DNA of 64,000 nucleotides from contig NZ_SMFZ01000001.1 in the NCBI RefSeq assembly GCF_004339565.1, positions 2,976,001-3,040,000 on the forward strand, in the 5' to 3' direction. How positions within the stretch are numbered: the first letter of the stretch is position 1; each line of letters opens with the position of its first letter. This stretch comes from Pseudonocardia endophytica. GTDB taxonomy: Bacteria; Actinomycetota; Actinomycetes; Mycobacteriales; Pseudonocardiaceae. This document shows positions 36,851 to 47,410 of this stretch, piece after piece. The notes below the pieces were generated by a model. It did no database searches. It was not told the DNA's origin and saw only the letters and a list, made by a program, of their open reading frames with translations. A program made the translations under genes and the position numbers.

Positions 36851-38734
36851 TTGGTTCTTCCGCCCGAACCCGCGTCAACCCACCACCACCGCGACGCCCA
36901 CACCACCGTCTCGCAGGACGGTGGCCTTGCCGCGCCGTCCTCCGCGGCAGCCGAGCGGATCGCCGTGGCCAGGGACGCGTTCCTGGTCGACGACGCGCTG
37001 TCGCCCGGCTCGGTGCGGGGGCCGATCCTCGCCTCGTGGATCCGCTCGCGTGAGCTGTCGGTCCCCGCCGACCACCTGGAGCTCCCGTACGAGACGGCCG
37101 CGGAGCCGGACACCCCGCTGCTGCGGGCCGCGCGCCCGGTCGTCGCCGAGCTGGCCGACCAGTTCGCGACGGAGCCGGTCAGCCTCATCCTGTGCGACGC
37201 CGACGGCGTCGTCCTCGAACGGCGGACCGGCGACTCCACGCTGAACCAGCATCTGGACAAGGTGTGGCTCGCGCCCGGCTTCTCCTACGCCGAGCGCTAC
37301 GTGGGCACGAACGGCATCGGCACCGCGCTGGAGGGCCGCAGGGCCACCGAGGTGTTCGGGTGCGAGCACTACGTCGAGCACCTCGAGGACCTGGCCTGCG
37401 CGGGCGCGCCGATCCGGCACCCGGTTTCCGGGAAGGTCGTCGGCGTCATCGACCTGACGTGCTGGCGTCGCGAGGCGAACGCGCTGATGGTGGCGACCGC
37501 GTCGTCGATGGCCCGCCGGATCGAGGAGAACCTGCTCGAGCAGTCCGGCAGGCGCGAGCTGACGCTGCTGCAGGACTACCTGACGACCGTCCAGCGCAGC
37601 AGCGGCGCCGTGTTCGCCGTCAGCGACGACCTGCTGATGATGAACGACCGCGCCCGCGAGCTGATCGACCCGGCGGACCAGGCGCCGCTGCTGGCCGACG
37701 CCGGCGAGGCGCTGCGATCCGGGCGGGCCCGCCAGCTCGTCGTCGACCTGCCGAGCGGCGCGTGTGCCCGCGTGCACTGCCGTCCGAGCTGGTCCGACGG
37801 CGGTGTGTCCGGCGGGATCCTGCAGGTCAAACTCACGTCGAGGGAGCCGGCCGCGGTGCGGCCCGCACACCCGACGATCACGACGGCGCTCCCGGCCGCC
37901 GTCGGGTCCGGTGCTCTGTGGGCGAAGTGCTGTCAGGCCGTCGACCGGCACTTCCGCACCCGCGAGTGGCTGGTGCTGGAGGGCGAGCAGGGCAGCGGGC
38001 GGACCACGCTCGCGCGCGCCACCCACCAGATGCACACACCCGCCGGGCACGTCCGGGTGCTCGACGCCGAGGACTTCGGGCCGCGGTGGATGGCCGAGGT
38101 CAACGAGGAGCTCTCCACCGGCGGCGGAACGCTGGTGCTCCAGCGGGTCGACCGGCTCAGCGCCTCCGCGGCGCAGGCGCTGACCGACGCGCTGGAGCCG
38201 CACCGCGAGTCCACCGACCTGGAACGGCCGTGGGTGGTGGCCACCCGCGGGCCGATGCCGGACGCGCACCCGGACGCCCCGGAGCTGACCGAGCTGCTCG
38301 GGGTGTTCCCGCGGACGATCGAGGTCCCGCCGCTGCGCCACCACATCGAGGACGTCGCGGAGCTGGTGCCGTACCTGCTGTCGCGGCTGACCAGGGGCGC
38401 CGACCTGACGTGCTCCCCGGAGGCGATGCGCGTCCTGATGCGCAACCGCTGGCCGGGCAACGTCGAGCAGCTCTACCAGGTGCTGCGCAAGGTCGTGGCC
38501 CGCCGCCGGACCGGCGTGATCCGCCCGGACGACCTCCCGGCCGAGACCAGGGCGATCACCCGCCGGGTTCTCACCCCGCTCGAGGCGATCGAGTGCGACG
38601 CGATCGTGGACGCGCTGATCGACGCGGACGGGAACAAGGCGGAGGCGGCCCGCCGCCTCGGCATGTCCCGCGCGACGATCTACCGCAAGATCCGCGGCTA
38701 CGGGATCTCGGTGCCGACGAGCGGGGACGACTGA
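36851..38734 (+). CDS. mimR: Acetone/propane-responsive activator, GAF-AAA-Fis type with degenerate AAA+ domain
   Basis: A 627-residue regulator from TTG 36851, chosen for the GAGGAGGG 7-8 nt upstream; ATG 36785 is the alternative. A GAF sensor (about 110-250; GFSYAERYVGTNGIGTALEG) is followed by an AAA+ region and an HTH_8 Fis-type DNA-binding end (NKAEAARRLGMSRATIYRKI). Walker A reads GEQGSGRTT with the lysine replaced by arginine (about 378-386), Walker B reads TLVLQRVD with Q431-R432 in place of DE, and no GAFTGA loop is present. It therefore cannot be a normal sigma54 activator. By synteny it controls mimABCD. Confidence 0.85.
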   Translation: MVLPPEPASTHHHRDAHTTVSQDGGLAAPSSAAAERIAVARDAFLVDDALSPGSVRGPILASWIRSRELSVPADHLELPYETAAEPDTPLLRAARPVVAELADQFATEPVSLILCDADGVVLERRTGDSTLNQHLDKVWLAPGFSYAERYVGTNGIGTALEGRRATEVFGCEHYVEHLEDLACAGAPIRHPVSGKVVGVIDLTCWRREANALMVATASSMARRIEENLLEQSGRRELTLLQDYLTTVQRSSGAVFAVSDDLLMMNDRARELIDPADQAPLLADAGEALRSGRARQLVVDLPSGACARVHCRPSWSDGGVSGGILQVKLTSREPAAVRPAHPTITTALPAAVGSGALWAKCCQAVDRHFRTREWLVLEGEQGSGRTTLARATHQMHTPAGHVRVLDAEDFGPRWMAEVNEELSTGGGTLVLQRVDRLSASAAQALTDALEPHRESTDLERPWVVATRGPMPDAHPDAPELTELLGVFPRTIEVPPLRHHIEDVAELVPYLLSRLTRGADLTCSPEAMRVLMRNRWPGNVEQLYQVLRKVVARRRTGVIRPDDLPAETRAITRRVLTPLEAIECDAIVDALIDADGNKAEAARRLGMSRATIYRKIRGYGISVPTSGDD

Positions 38735-38739
38735 CCTCC

Positions 38740-39810
38740 GTGCCACCCGAGGCCTGGCCGGACGACCTCTTTCCGGCCGATCCGTACCCGGGTGCGCGCC
38801 CGCCGACGTCGTTCGTGCACGTCGACGGCGTGAGCCGGGTGCTGGAGCCGGACCCCGCGCAGCCGTCCGGCTGGTGCGTCGACGGCGGTGATCTCGACGC
38901 CTGGCTCGAGGCCCGGGGTGCGCCGCCGCTGCCCGGACGGGTGCCGGTGCTGGCCTACGGGTCGAACGCGAACCCGTCGAAGATCACCTGGATGCGCGAC
39001 GAGCGCGGGCTGACCGGCCCGGTCGTCGTGCTCCGCGCGACGACGACCGGGCTCGCGGCCGCGTGGGCGGCCGGTCTGCGCGTCGTCGACGACCAGAGGC
39101 CCGCCGTGCTGGTCGCCGCGAACCGCACGGAGCAGCACGCCGTGTGGATGGCGGCGCCGGAGCAGTTCGTGCCGCTGGACCGCGTCGAGGGCCGCGGCGC
39201 CGACCCGCAACGCCATCGACTGGGCCGGCTGCGGACCGGCACCGTGCGCGTCGAGGACGGCGGGGTCGTCGACGGCTGCTGCGCCTACCTGGGACTGGAT
39301 CCCGACGTTCGGCGACGCAGCCGGCACCCGCTGCTGGTGGACGGCGCTCCGGTGTTCTGCTCGGACGTGGACCAGGCCGGGGCGACGGCGCTGACCGGCG
39401 AGCCGGCGCCGGACGACGGCATCGACGCGGAGACGGTCGACGGCACGCCGCACCCGGACGCCTGGCCGGCGCGGGTGTTCGTCTACGGGCTGCTCATGCC
39501 GGGACAGCCGTCCTGGCCGTTGATGGCGCCGCACGTCACGGGCGAACCACGCGAGGCCGCTCTTCCCGGCACGGTGTCGGACACCGGGCTCGGCTTCCCC
39601 GCGCTGACCCGCGACGGCGTGCAGGGTGACGTGCCGGGATACGTCGTCGACCTGGCCGACCCGGTCACCGCCCTGCCCGGCCTCGACGACTACGAGGGCC
39701 CCGAGTACCGCCGGGTCCGGGTCGTGCTCGGGGACGGCACCGTGTGCTGGACGTACCTGTGGACCGAGACGTCGGTCCCGCTCAGGCCGCTACCGCACGG
39801 GTGGCGGTAG
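38740..39810 (+). CDS. Double gamma-glutamylcyclotransferase-like (AIG2) protein
   Basis: A 356-residue protein with two probable cyclotransferase folds. The first begins PVLAYGSNANPSKITWM (about 65), the second RVFVYGLLMPGQPSWPLM (about 244) and ends DDYEGPEYRRVRVVLGDG. YGSN and YGLL are the glycine-rich substrate loops of the AIG2/GGCT family. It starts 5 bp after mimR and is probably co-transcribed. Function is unknown; action on mycothiol or another gamma-glutamyl compound is only a guess. Confidence 0.75.
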   Translation: MPPEAWPDDLFPADPYPGARPPTSFVHVDGVSRVLEPDPAQPSGWCVDGGDLDAWLEARGAPPLPGRVPVLAYGSNANPSKITWMRDERGLTGPVVVLRATTTGLAAAWAAGLRVVDDQRPAVLVAANRTEQHAVWMAAPEQFVPLDRVEGRGADPQRHRLGRLRTGTVRVEDGGVVDGCCAYLGLDPDVRRRSRHPLLVDGAPVFCSDVDQAGATALTGEPAPDDGIDAETVDGTPHPDAWPARVFVYGLLMPGQPSWPLMAPHVTGEPREAALPGTVSDTGLGFPALTRDGVQGDVPGYVVDLADPVTALPGLDDYEGPEYRRVRVVLGDGTVCWTYLWTETSVPLRPLPHGWR

Positions 39811-39821
39811 CGGCGCGCCGG

Positions 39822-41192
39822 TCACGACGCCCTGACGAGCTCCGGTGCCACCGGGATCTCCCGGCCCCTCAGCGACGCGCCCCTCGTCTCCTTCAGGAAG
39901 AACATCGAGATCAGCCCGATCACGCAGGCGCCCATCATGTAGTAGGCGGGGAACAGTTCGTTCCCCGGCGTGGCGACGACGGACTCGTTCACGTACGGCG
40001 CGGTTCCGCCGAAGATCGCCGTGGCGACGTTGTACGAGATCGCCATGCCCGCGTAGCGCACGTGCGTCGGGAACATCGCCGGGAACGTCGCCGAGATCGT
40101 GCCGAGCTGCAGGATGTAGATCAGGCCGAGCACGGTGAACCCGAGGATCGCCAGCCCGAACCCCTGCGACATCAGCTGGTACATCGGTATCGCCAACACC
40201 AGGATGCCGATCAGCGATATCCACCAGCACGGTTTCCGTCCGATCCGGTCGGACAGCGCGCCCGCGAACGGGATGAGCAGCATCATCGCGAGCTGGCCGA
40301 TGATCAGCAGCAGCTCCGCGTCGCCCGCATCCATGTCGATCGTCGTCTGCAGGTAGGTCGAGGTGTAGGTCAGCAGCGTGTAGTTGACCACGTTCAGGGC
40401 GATGACCAGCCCGAACAGGACCAGGATCGGTCGCCAGTAGCTGCGGAACAGGTCCGCGAACGCACCGGTGGCCTTCTCCTCCTTCTCGCCCTTGTCCTCC
40501 AGGTCGCGGAACACCGGCGTGTCCTCGATGCGGGATCGCAGGTAGAGCCCGATCAGACCCAGCGGCAGCGCGATCAGGAACGGGATCCGCCAGCCCCAGT
40601 CGTTCATCGCGGCCTCGCCCACGATGGCACGGACGGCGTAGACGACGCCCGTACCGGCTGCGAAGCCGGCCAGCGTGCCGAACTCCAGGAAGCTGCCCCA
40701 GAAGCCGCGCTTCTTGTCCGGGGCGTACTCGGCCATGAACGTGGCCGCGCCTCCGTACTCGCCACCGGTGGAGAAGCCCTGCACGATGCGCAGCGCGAAC
40801 AGCAGGATCGGCGCCAGGATGCCGACGCTCGCCGCCGTCGGCAGCACTCCGATCAGCGCCGTACACACACTCATCAGCAGGATCGTCATCGCCAGGACGC
40901 GTTGACGGCCGAGGCGGTCGCCCAGCGGTCCCCAGATGAAGCCGCCCAGCGGGCGGAGGATGAACGAGACGGCGAGACCCAGCAGCGTCAGAGCGGCTGC
41001 ATTCTCTCCCTGGCCGGGGAAGAACTGGTCACCGAGGATGACCGTCAGGTTCGCGTAGAGCCCGTAGTCGAACCACTCCGTGCCGTTCCCGATCGCCGAC
41101 GCGGCGACGGCTTTGCGGAGAACCGGTTTCGGTACCTCGTTGGCGTCCTTCGTTCCGACCGGCTGATCAGAGCTCACCGTCGCCACCCCCAT
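39822..41192 (-). CDS. MHS-family MFS transporter (ProP-like)
   Basis: A 456-residue metabolite:H+ symporter with 12 helices. Family marks are ASAIGNGTEWFDYGLYANLT, GPLGDRLGRQRVLAMTILLM and GFSTGGEYGGAATFMAEYAP. Members import proline, betaine, citrate or shikimate with protons; the cargo is not determined. ATG at 41192. Convergent with the AIG2 gene by an 11-bp gap. Confidence 0.88.
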   Translation of the reverse strand: MGVATVSSDQPVGTKDANEVPKPVLRKAVAASAIGNGTEWFDYGLYANLTVILGDQFFPGQGENAAALTLLGLAVSFILRPLGGFIWGPLGDRLGRQRVLAMTILLMSVCTALIGVLPTAASVGILAPILLFALRIVQGFSTGGEYGGAATFMAEYAPDKKRGFWGSFLEFGTLAGFAAGTGVVYAVRAIVGEAAMNDWGWRIPFLIALPLGLIGLYLRSRIEDTPVFRDLEDKGEKEEKATGAFADLFRSYWRPILVLFGLVIALNVVNYTLLTYTSTYLQTTIDMDAGDAELLLIIGQLAMMLLIPFAGALSDRIGRKPCWWISLIGILVLAIPMYQLMSQGFGLAILGFTVLGLIYILQLGTISATFPAMFPTHVRYAGMAISYNVATAIFGGTAPYVNESVVATPGNELFPAYYMMGACVIGLISMFFLKETRGASLRGREIPVAPELVRAS

Positions 41193-41270
41193 GGTCGTCG
41201 ATCCGGAGACGCTACCCAGCGACTTCCACGATCGCTACCCCGTGCAATCGGCTGGGCGGCAACGATCCGG

Positions 41271-41287
41271 CTGCATTTCCGATGCAG
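41271..41287. promoter_or_regulatory. Small palindrome before the ABC ATPase gene
   Basis: CTGCAT (41271-41276) and ATGCAG (41282-41287) flank TTCCG, 30 bp before the GTG at 41317. It could be an operator or a weak stem; no regulator gene is adjacent. Confidence 0.3.
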
Positions 41288-41316
41288 GTGTCGGGGGGTC
41301 GCGCTAGGGTCCGGGC

Positions 41317-42255
41317 GTGCTGGCGATCGAGGGGTTGACCAAGCGCTTCGGAACCGTCACTGCCCTGGACGGCGTCTCGTTCGACGTCCGTCCGGGGGAG
41401 CTGTTCGGGTTCGTCGGGGGCAACGGGGCAGGCAAGACGACGACGATGCGGATCGTCCTGGGGGTGCTGGCGTCCGACGGGGGGACGGTCAGCTGGCAGG
41501 GCGCGCCGATCGACGCGGACGTGCGGCGGCGGATCGGCTACATGCCAGAGGAACGGGGGCTGTACCCGAAGATGAGGGTGGCCGAGCAGCTCGGCTACCT
41601 CGCCCGGCTGCACGGCATGAGCGCCGGTGACGCGCGCACGGCCGTCGAACGATGGACCGAGCGCGTGGGGATCTCGGCGCGTGCCGGGGACGCGGTGGAG
41701 AAGCTCTCGCTGGGCAACCAGCAACGGGTGCAGCTCTGCGCGGCGCTGGTGCACGACCCGGACGTGCTCGTGCTGGACGAGCCGTTCTCCGGGCTGGACC
41801 CGACGGCCGTGGAGACGATGAGCGGGGTGCTGGCCGAGAAGGCCGCGTCCGGCACCCCGGTGATCTTCTCGAGCCACCAGCTGGAGCTCGTCGAACGGCT
41901 CTGTGACCGGGTCGGGATCATCTCGGCAGGCCGGATGGTCGCCGTCGGGACGGTGGACGAGCTGCGCGCCGGGGAGACGGCGCGGATCGACGTGGTCGGC
42001 CCGCCGGCCGGATGGCCGGACGGTGTGGCCGGCGTGACCGTGCTGGAGGCCGGGCACCGTCCGGGTGGCGACTGGGTCCGCGTCGCGCTGGACGACGGGA
42101 CCGACGACCAGGCCGTCCTGCGCGCGGCGGCCGCGGCGGGCCCGGTCCGCGAGTTCACGCCGTACCGCCCACCGCTCACCGAGCTCTACCGGGACGCGGT
42201 CGCCGACCGCGTCGTCGTCGAGCCGCAGCCCGAGACCGCAGGGGCGCGGTCGTGA
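41317..42255 (+). CDS. ABC exporter ATPase (NatA-like)
   Basis: A 312-residue ATPase: Walker A VGGNGAGKTTTMRI, Q-loop GYMPEERGLYPKM, signature LSLGNQQRV, Walker B VLVLDEPFSGLDP and H-loop FSSHQLE. PEERGLYP and LSLGNQQ are typical of NatA-type Na+/multidrug exporters. GTG start. GTGA overlap with the following permease gene. Confidence 0.88.
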   Translation: MLAIEGLTKRFGTVTALDGVSFDVRPGELFGFVGGNGAGKTTTMRIVLGVLASDGGTVSWQGAPIDADVRRRIGYMPEERGLYPKMRVAEQLGYLARLHGMSAGDARTAVERWTERVGISARAGDAVEKLSLGNQQRVQLCAALVHDPDVLVLDEPFSGLDPTAVETMSGVLAEKAASGTPVIFSSHQLELVERLCDRVGIISAGRMVAVGTVDELRAGETARIDVVGPPAGWPDGVAGVTVLEAGHRPGGDWVRVALDDGTDDQAVLRAAAAAGPVREFTPYRPPLTELYRDAVADRVVVEPQPETAGARS

Positions 42256-43451
42256 GCGCCCCGCTCGGTGCGGGCGCCGCGATCGCTCTGATCGCGCGCC
42301 GGGAGATCAGCACGACGCTGCGCTCCCGGACGTTCCTGATCGGCCTGGTGATCACGGTAGTGATCCTGGTCGGGTACGCGGTGCTGTTCGCGTTCATCGG
42401 CAGCCAGTTCTCGTCGTCGTCGATCGCGCTGTCCGGGCAGGCCCAGCAGCTGCGTCCGGTACTGGCGTCGGCAGCCGAGCGGGCAGGCACCGACCTGACG
42501 CTCACCGACGCGCCCGGTCCGGCCGACCAGACGCTGCGCGGCGACGACGCACCGGACGCCGTGCTGGAGGGCGGCCCCGGCGGCTACCGGCTGATCGGCC
42601 TGGACGACGTCGACGGCGACCTGCAGAACCTCGTCTCGAACGCGCTGCGCCAGAACGCCACCGACACGGCCCTGCGGGCGGCGGGCGCCGACCCGGCGGC
42701 GATCGACCGGACCGCGGCCGTCCAGGTGAGCTCCGTGAACCCGGAGGATCCGCTGCGCGGGCAGCGGATCGGGGTCGCGTTCGCCGTCGCCTTCCTGCTG
42801 TTCATCTCCGTTCAGACCTACGGCTCCCTGGTGGCCCAGGGTGTGGTGGAGGAGAAGTCCAGCCGGGTGGTCGAGCTGCTGCTGTCCACGATCCGCCCGG
42901 TCCACCTGCTGGCGGGCAAGATCCTCGGGCTGGGACTGGTCGGGCTGCTCCAGCTCGTGATCCTCGGTGCGATCGGCATCGTGGGCGGGCTGGCGGTCGG
43001 TGCGCTCACCGTCCCGACGGCCGCGTTGTCCGCGATCGGGACGGGCCTGCTCTGGTATCTGGTCGGGTTCTTCCTCTACGCGTCGGCGTTCGGCGCGCTC
43101 GGGGCGACCGTGTCCCGGCAGGAGGAGCTGCAGTCGGCCATCACGCCGCTGATCTTCCCGCTGCTGATCCCGTTCGTGCTGTCGGTCAGCGTGCTGCCGA
43201 ACGACCCGCGCAACCCGCTGATCACGGTGCTGTCGTTCATCCCGTTCCTGTCCCAGTCGCTGATGCCAGCGCGGGCCGCGATCGGGGTGGCGTCCGGCTG
43301 GGAGCAGCTGATCGCGTTCGTGCTGGCCGTGATCGCGATCGCGGTCGTGGTCCGGCTCGCCGCGCGGATCTACCAGAACTCCGTGCTGCGCACCGGAGCC
43401 AAGGTCAGCTGGTCCGAGGCCCTGCGCGGGTCGCCTACCGCGCGGCCTTGA
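42252..43451 (+). CDS. ABC exporter permease (NatB-like)
   Basis: A 399-residue membrane protein: one N-terminal helix, a long external domain (about 55-170), then about five helices. It contains GVVEEKSSRVVELLLSTIRP, the cytoplasmic coupling motif of ABC-2/NatB permeases. It forms an exporter with the overlapping ATPase gene. The 3' end overlaps the convergent photolyase gene by 17 bp. Confidence 0.88.
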   Translation: MSAPLGAGAAIALIARREISTTLRSRTFLIGLVITVVILVGYAVLFAFIGSQFSSSSIALSGQAQQLRPVLASAAERAGTDLTLTDAPGPADQTLRGDDAPDAVLEGGPGGYRLIGLDDVDGDLQNLVSNALRQNATDTALRAAGADPAAIDRTAAVQVSSVNPEDPLRGQRIGVAFAVAFLLFISVQTYGSLVAQGVVEEKSSRVVELLLSTIRPVHLLAGKILGLGLVGLLQLVILGAIGIVGGLAVGALTVPTAALSAIGTGLLWYLVGFFLYASAFGALGATVSRQEELQSAITPLIFPLLIPFVLSVSVLPNDPRNPLITVLSFIPFLSQSLMPARAAIGVASGWEQLIAFVLAVIAIAVVVRLAARIYQNSVLRTGAKVSWSEALRGSPTARP

Positions 43452-44826
43452 CCTTCTCGTAGCGGTCGAGCGCCTCCTGGCGCTCGACCTTGTGCTCGAC
43501 CATCGGCTCGGGGTAGCCGCCCGGGATCCCGTCGCGCAGCTTCCACGGCTGGTGGACGGCCTTGCCCTGCACGCCCGCCAGCTCGGGCACCCAGCGGCGG
43601 ACGTACTCGCCCTCGGGGTCGAAGCGCTCGCCCTGGGTGATCGGATTGAAGATCCGGAAGTAGGGGGCGGCGTCGGTCCCGCAGCCGGCCGTCCACTGCC
43701 ACCCGTGCTGGTTGGACGCCAGGTCGCCGTCGACGAGCAGCTGCATGAAGTGCCGTGCGCCCCACCACCACGGCAGGTGCAGGTCCTTCACCAGGAACGA
43801 CGCGACGATCATCCGCACCCGGTTGTGCATCCACGCCTCGGCGCGCAGCTGGCGCATCCCGGCGTCGACGATCGGGAACCCGGTGCGGCCCTCCTGCCAG
43901 GCCGCGAACGCCTCGTCGGCGTCCTTGCCGTACTCGACCGGCAGCGCGTCGAACTTCTTGTCGTAGTTCTCCCGCGCCGAGTCCGGGCGCTGGAAGAGCA
44001 CGTCGGCGTAGAACTCGCGCCACGCGATCTCGGTCCGGTACGCGCTCGCCGAGGTCGACGACTTCCGCTTCGCCAGGTCGGCCAGCATCGTGCGTGGATG
44101 GACGCAGCCGTACTTCAGGTACGGCGACATCCCGGACGTGCCCTTCTTGGCAGGCAGGTCGCGGTCGGTCTGATAGCCCTGCACGCCGCCGTCGAGGAAG
44201 TCGGACCAGCGGTCGAGCGCGGCCTTCTCCCCCGGATCCGGCAACTCCGAGTCGATCTTCTCGTCGGCCGGGACCTGCACCGCCCGCGGCCCGCCGTCCT
44301 TCTTCCCGGGGTCCATCCAGGTGACGGTCGACGCGTCGGTGTCCGCAGGCGCCCGCCAGCCGTGATCGGCCCACGCGCGGCTGAACGGCGTGAACACCTT
44401 GAACGGGTCGCCACTGCCGTTCTTCACGCGATCCGGTGCGACGGCGTACGGCGAGCCGGTGCGCACCAGCTCCGCGCCGGCGTCGGCCAGGGCCTTCTCG
44501 GTGTCCTCGTCGCGCTGCCGCCCGTAGGGCCCGTAGTCGGCGGCCACGTGCACGGTGGACGCGCCGACGGCCTTCGCCACCCGCGGCACGACGTCCGCCG
44601 GGTCACCCTTGACCACGAGCAGCTTCCCGCCGAGCGCGTCGTCCAGCTCCCGCAGGCAGCCGTACAGGAAGTTCTTGCGCGCTCCGCCGGACGGTTCGAG
44701 CAGCGCAGGGTCCAGCACGAACAGCGCGAGCGCCCGGTCCGCGGCGTCCGCGGCGGCGAGGAACGTGGGCTGGTCGGCGACCCTCAGGTCACGCCGGAAC
44801 CAGACGACGGCGGTCGAGTCGGCCAT
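43435..44826 (-). CDS. phrB: Deoxyribodipyrimidine photolyase
   Basis: A 463-residue cryptochrome/photolyase family protein. It has the N-terminal antenna domain (VVWFRRDLRVADQPT) and the FAD domain with TGFPIVDAGMRQLRAEAWMHNRVRMIVASF and the tryptophan-rich WQWTAGCGTDAAPYFRIFNP. It repairs UV cyclobutane pyrimidine dimers using blue light. ATG at 44826. Confidence 0.93.
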   Translation of the reverse strand: MADSTAVVWFRRDLRVADQPTFLAAADAADRALALFVLDPALLEPSGGARKNFLYGCLRELDDALGGKLLVVKGDPADVVPRVAKAVGASTVHVAADYGPYGRQRDEDTEKALADAGAELVRTGSPYAVAPDRVKNGSGDPFKVFTPFSRAWADHGWRAPADTDASTVTWMDPGKKDGGPRAVQVPADEKIDSELPDPGEKAALDRWSDFLDGGVQGYQTDRDLPAKKGTSGMSPYLKYGCVHPRTMLADLAKRKSSTSASAYRTEIAWREFYADVLFQRPDSARENYDKKFDALPVEYGKDADEAFAAWQEGRTGFPIVDAGMRQLRAEAWMHNRVRMIVASFLVKDLHLPWWWGARHFMQLLVDGDLASNQHGWQWTAGCGTDAAPYFRIFNPITQGERFDPEGEYVRRWVPELAGVQGKAVHQPWKLRDGIPGGYPEPMVEHKVERQEALDRYEKVKAAR

Positions 44827-44887
44827 GGGCCGACGCTAGCGGCGCCCGCCTCCGGCCGCGCGGCGACCGGTGGCGGGCGCCGTGGAG

Positions 44888-46192
<1,305 letters not shown>

Positions 46193-46317
46193 GTGGAGGT
46201 TCCCTCTCACAGCTGGGATCTTGGGGTTCTGCCGCACACGCTAGTCCGCCGGGCGGAGTTTGCATCGTCCAGCGTTACGACAGGAGACTCTCGCCACCCC
46301 CGGTACCGTCACGTGGG

Positions 46318-47325
46318 ATGAGGATCGCCGTGGTCGGGGCCGGGGTCGTCGGGATGTCCACCGCCGCAGCGCTGGTGGCGGCCGGCGAGGACGTGCTCGT
46401 GTTCGAGTCGTCCGACGTGGTGATGGGTGAGCGCTCCGCCGGCTCGTCGCGCATCTTCCGGTTGGCGCACACCGATCCCGAGCTGGTCCGGTACGCGTCG
46501 CGAGCCCGGACCGCGTTCGACGGGTGGTCGACGCGGGCAGGCACGCCCCTGCTCGATCCCTGCGGGTGCGTGGTCAGCGGGACGGACGCCCCCGATCGTG
46601 CGCGGGCGATGGCGTCGGCCGGCGCTCCGCATTCGTTCGATCTCGCGGACGGCACGCTGCCGACCCGTTCGGTGGAGGGGCCGGTGCTCGTCGACCCGTC
46701 CGGCGGGGTGCTCGACGTCGACGGGGTGCGACGGCTGCTGTCCGCCGAGGTCGGGACGGTCGTGCACCACGAGCGGGTCACCTCGATCGACGAGGGCACG
46801 GTGTCCACACCGGACGGCATCTACGCCGCCGATACCGTCGTCGTCGCCGCGGGAGCGGACACGCCGGCGCTGGCTCTGCCCGTCGGGATCGAGCTTCCGC
46901 AGGCGCTGGAGCACCACGTCCGGTTCACGTTCGCGCTGCCCGACGACGGGCCGGTCCCGGCATGGATCGACGCGTCGCCCGGCCGGGTGTCGACCTACCA
47001 GCACCGCACCGGGCCAGGACGATGGTCGGTCGGCGCCACCCTGCCGTCGTCGCTCGTGTCGTGGGAGAACGGTCAGGAGGCGGCATCGGTCGCGTCGGAG
47101 CGGGCCGTCGTCGAGTACGCGACGGAGCACCTGACCGTCGACCCCGCCGTCCTCGACCGGCTGTACTGCACGCACGCCCCGGACACCGGCGACGGCATCC
47201 TGTTCCGCCGCTCCGGACCGGTACTGGCCGTGTACGGCGAGAACCTGATGAAGTTCGCACCGGTACTGGGCGAGACGCTCGCCGCGGCCGCCCGGGACGG
47301 GTCCACCCCACCGGACCTGGGCTGA
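46318..47325 (+). CDS. FAD-dependent amine oxidase, sarcosine-oxidase-like
   Basis: A 335-residue DAO-family flavoprotein with the dinucleotide motif IAVVGAGVVGMSTAAALVAAG at the N-terminus, a FAD-contact GSSRIFRLAHTDPE and the late DGILFRRSGPVLAVYGENLMKFAP. The HTDPE stretch and length are like monomeric sarcosine or N-methyl-amino-acid oxidases. Such enzymes release formaldehyde from N-methyl substrates. Substrate not fixed. Confidence 0.8.
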   Translation: MRIAVVGAGVVGMSTAAALVAAGEDVLVFESSDVVMGERSAGSSRIFRLAHTDPELVRYASRARTAFDGWSTRAGTPLLDPCGCVVSGTDAPDRARAMASAGAPHSFDLADGTLPTRSVEGPVLVDPSGGVLDVDGVRRLLSAEVGTVVHHERVTSIDEGTVSTPDGIYAADTVVVAAGADTPALALPVGIELPQALEHHVRFTFALPDDGPVPAWIDASPGRVSTYQHRTGPGRWSVGATLPSSLVSWENGQEAASVASERAVVEYATEHLTVDPAVLDRLYCTHAPDTGDGILFRRSGPVLAVYGENLMKFAPVLGETLAAAARDGSTPPDLG

Positions 47326-47328
47326 ATC

Positions 47329-47381
47329 CGAACGAAGGTGCCGTTCGTGCAGTGTGATTGCACGAAGGTGCCGTTCGTTCG
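47329..47381. repeat. Hairpin element copy C with core in direct orientation
   Basis: Outer arms CGAACGAA/TTCGTTCG (47329-47336, 47374-47381) and inner arms TTCGTGCA/TGCACGAA (47344-47351, 47359-47366) pair. The middle GGTGCCG (47337-47343, 47367-47373) is in the same orientation in both arms and cannot pair. It lies between convergent genes. Confidence 0.65.
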
Positions 47382-47410
47382 GGAGGGGCGGGGCGGGGGC
47401 GGGGGCGGGA

